The notes under the pieces were generated by a model, which saw only the letters and a program-made list of their open reading frames with translations, was not told the origin of the DNA and did not search any database. A DNA stretch of 64,000 nt from JAUIAS01 sp030425395 (lineage in GTDB: Bacteria; Pseudomonadota; Alphaproteobacteria; Rhodobacterales; Rhodobacteraceae), in contig CP121336.1 of assembly GCA_043553855.1 (NCBI GenBank), forward strand, positions 1,922,001-1,986,000, given 5' to 3'. This document shows, in pieces, positions 62,813-64,000 of this stretch. Positions within the stretch are counted from its first letter, which is position 1. Each line of letters begins with the position of its first letter. A program made the position numbers and the translations under genes.

Positions 62813-62906
62813 TGCTTACCCCTTCCCGATTTTGCGTGCTTTGGGCTTGCACCACTGAGCCGTCAGGCGCAAGCGTGATCGGTGCGTCCTGCGCCTTGTG
62901 CCGCGA

Positions 62907-63677
62907 TCAGTTGTCTTTCCACTTTGCCGCGGTTGCGCGCAGCACACGGGCTAAGAGCACAACGTCAATTCCTACCGCGTGAAATTGGGCACCTGCCTGC
63001 CGATAGGCTTCGGTGGATGCGTCAGTTGTCGAAAGAATGCCGGCTGCCTTGGGCGATGCAGCGATGCGTTGCAAGGCGGCCATGATGACCTCCTGAACCT
63101 GTGGAACAGAGGAATCGCCGCGATAGCCCATGTCGGCGGCAAGGTCGGCGGGGCCGATAAATACCCCGTCGACTCCGTCCACGGCCAGAATATCGTCCAG
63201 CGCGGCAATGCCCGCCCGGCTTTCGACCTGCACCAGAAGGCAGATTTCGGCATTCGCCGTCGCAACATAGTCAGGGATTGCAGAAAACCGTGACGCCCGT
63301 GACAGCGAGGCCCCGGCCCCGCGCACACCGTCGGGGGGATACCGGCAAGCGCGCACCAGTTCAGCGGCTTGTTCGGCGCTTTCCACCATCGGGATGAGAA
63401 GGGTCTGAGCGCCAATGTCCAGCGCCTGTTTGATCATCCAGGTTTCCCCGACCGGGAGGCGCACGACCCCATGGCTTGAAGAGGCCTCAAGCGCGATCAG
63501 TTGATCGCGTATGGACCGTATGTCGTTGGGCGCGTGTTCGCCATCTACCACGACCCAGTCGAACCCCGCTGTCCCCATAATTTCGGCGGCATAAAGATCT
63601 GCAAGGCCAAGCCAGCAACCGATCATACGGTCGCCAGCGCTAAGCCGGGCTTTGAACGTGTTGGGAAGCGCGGGCAT
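62907..63677 (-). CDS. hpaI: 4-hydroxy-2-oxoheptanedioate aldolase (HpcH/HpaI)
   Basis: 256 residues, TIM-barrel class II aldolase. Motifs: GCWLGLADLYAAEIMGTAGFDWVVVDGEHAPND, with the metal ligand Glu/Asp and the His, MVESAEQAAELVRACRYPPDGVRG, and GVFIGPADLAADMGYRG. It splits 4-hydroxy-2-oxoheptanedioate into pyruvate and succinate semialdehyde, the last step of homoprotocatechuate meta-cleavage. The ATG at 63677 has AAGGAA upstream. hpaH is directly upstream on the same strand, which supports the assignment. Confidence 0.9.
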   Translation of the reverse strand: MPALPNTFKARLSAGDRMIGCWLGLADLYAAEIMGTAGFDWVVVDGEHAPNDIRSIRDQLIALEASSSHGVVRLPVGETWMIKQALDIGAQTLLIPMVESAEQAAELVRACRYPPDGVRGAGASLSRASRFSAIPDYVATANAEICLLVQVESRAGIAALDDILAVDGVDGVFIGPADLAADMGYRGDSSVPQVQEVIMAALQRIAASPKAAGILSTTDASTEAYRQAGAQFHAVGIDVVLLARVLRATAAKWKDN

Positions 63678-63690
63678 CAAGATGTTCCTT

Positions 63691-64000
63691 TTATTCGAAT
63701 GCGATGGACACGGTGCCAAACGCACCGAAATCCGCGTCGATCTGCGTTCCGGTGGGGCATTCCACCGGGCGGATAAACGAGCCGGACAAGACGATATCCC
63801 CGGCCTCTATGCGCTGGCCGTATGCCTCCATGCGGCGTGCAAGCCAGATCATGGATGTTACTGGATCGTTCAGCACACCAGCACCAAGGCCGGTTTCCTC
63901 TACTACGGCGTCGCGTGACACGATCGCCCCGACCCACCGTAAATCCACTGCGCGGGGATCGTGGCGCGCCGCGCCCAGAACCACACCGGCGTTTGCGGCG
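63691..64000 (-). CDS. hpaH: 2-oxo-hept-4-ene-1,7-dioate hydratase, 5' end outside window
   Basis: The last 102 residues of a gene that enters from the right edge, so only its C-terminus is seen. It has the features of the hydratase family (FAH fold) at its end: GLGAGVLNDPVTSMIWLARRM, ALSDGSFIRPVE-like segment (seen as GSFIRPVECPTGTQIDADFGAFGTVSIAFE). HpaH (HpcG) hydrates 2-oxo-hept-4-ene-1,7-dioate just before the HpaI aldolase step. It ends 13 bases before hpaI. The frame stays open to base 64000, so the start is outside the window. Confidence 0.85.
   Translation of the reverse strand, partial: AANAGVVLGAARHDPRAVDLRWVGAIVSRDAVVEETGLGAGVLNDPVTSMIWLARRMEAYGQRIEAGDIVLSGSFIRPVECPTGTQIDADFGAFGTVSIAFE

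Noticed and set aside
1..64000. CRISPR arrays, transposases, tRNA and rRNA genes
   Set aside because: None were seen on reading both strands; no direct-repeat arrays, no IS ends and no cloverleaf-like sequences with CCA-type ends were recognised. A dedicated search program would be needed to exclude weak cases.

Overview
The window looks like ordinary chromosome of an alphaproteobacterium of the Rhodobacteraceae (roseobacter/Rhodobacter group). This is an inference from gene content and signals: DUF2125, DUF2794, DUF3576 and DUF4170 genes, a Rhodobacter-type porin, a leuS-lptE-holA operon, a GAAC-N7-GAAC LexA box, an FnrL-type box, and high GC. About 63 protein genes fill almost all of the sequence. 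No rRNA, tRNA, CRISPR array, insertion sequence or prophage was seen, and only one gap between genes exceeds 300 bases.

Layout. 1-2254: end of a dciA-like gene, a dsbA-family gene and a CaiB/BaiF CoA-transferase. 2311-8603 (minus): lpxK, a WaaA-like glycosyltransferase, a DUF4170 gene, a cysQ-like phosphatase, pmbA and a DUF2125 gene. 8731-11418: an SDR dehydrogenase, an enoyl-CoA hydratase relative and a flavoprotein; then a minus-strand glutathione transferase. 12067-16753 (minus): holA, lptE, leuS and a DUF3576 lipoprotein. 17076-20456: a porin, a YggS-type PLP protein, an L,D-transpeptidase-fold protein and ribA. 20622-24220: an OmpR-family regulator, a candidate FnrL-controlled small RNA, xth, ybbN, a Lon-N-domain gene and a Trm112 gene. 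24233-32437: ubiH-type hydroxylase, amidase, dapC-like aminotransferase, ftsK, lolA and an SLT lipoprotein. 32637-35591: hspQ, ggt and an RsbW/RsbV-like pair.

35682-46195 is catabolic: a thiolase and an esterase, then a probable operon made of an XRE-cupin regulator, a LysE exporter, a GFA-fold protein, a dimethylglycine-dehydrogenase-like enzyme, a sarcosine-dehydrogenase-like enzyme and rarD. A double inverted repeat of GTGAAA half-sites precedes the regulator. A RluA-type synthase follows. 46199-50128 holds an isolated alpha-1,2-fucosyltransferase, an imuB gene with a LexA box but no imuA or dnaE2 beside it, and an M29 aminopeptidase. 50157-56603 carries part of the phenylacetate pathway: tetR, paaK, paaJ and paaI on the minus strand, diverging from paaZ and paaX. 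The paaABCDE and paaG genes are not present. 56634-64000 holds a DUF2794 gene, an NlpC/P60 gene, an M17 aminopeptidase, an unknown gene, a carbonic anhydrase, asd, an MFS transporter, hpaI and the start of hpaH, the last two from the homoprotocatechuate meta-cleavage route.

The most interesting unexplained signal is at 21366-21489. An FNR-type box sits at a class II position before a -10-like element. The predicted transcript of about 77 nt has a 5' hairpin, an unpaired CACCTCCC (anti-Shine-Dalgarno) stretch and a near-ideal Rho-independent terminator.
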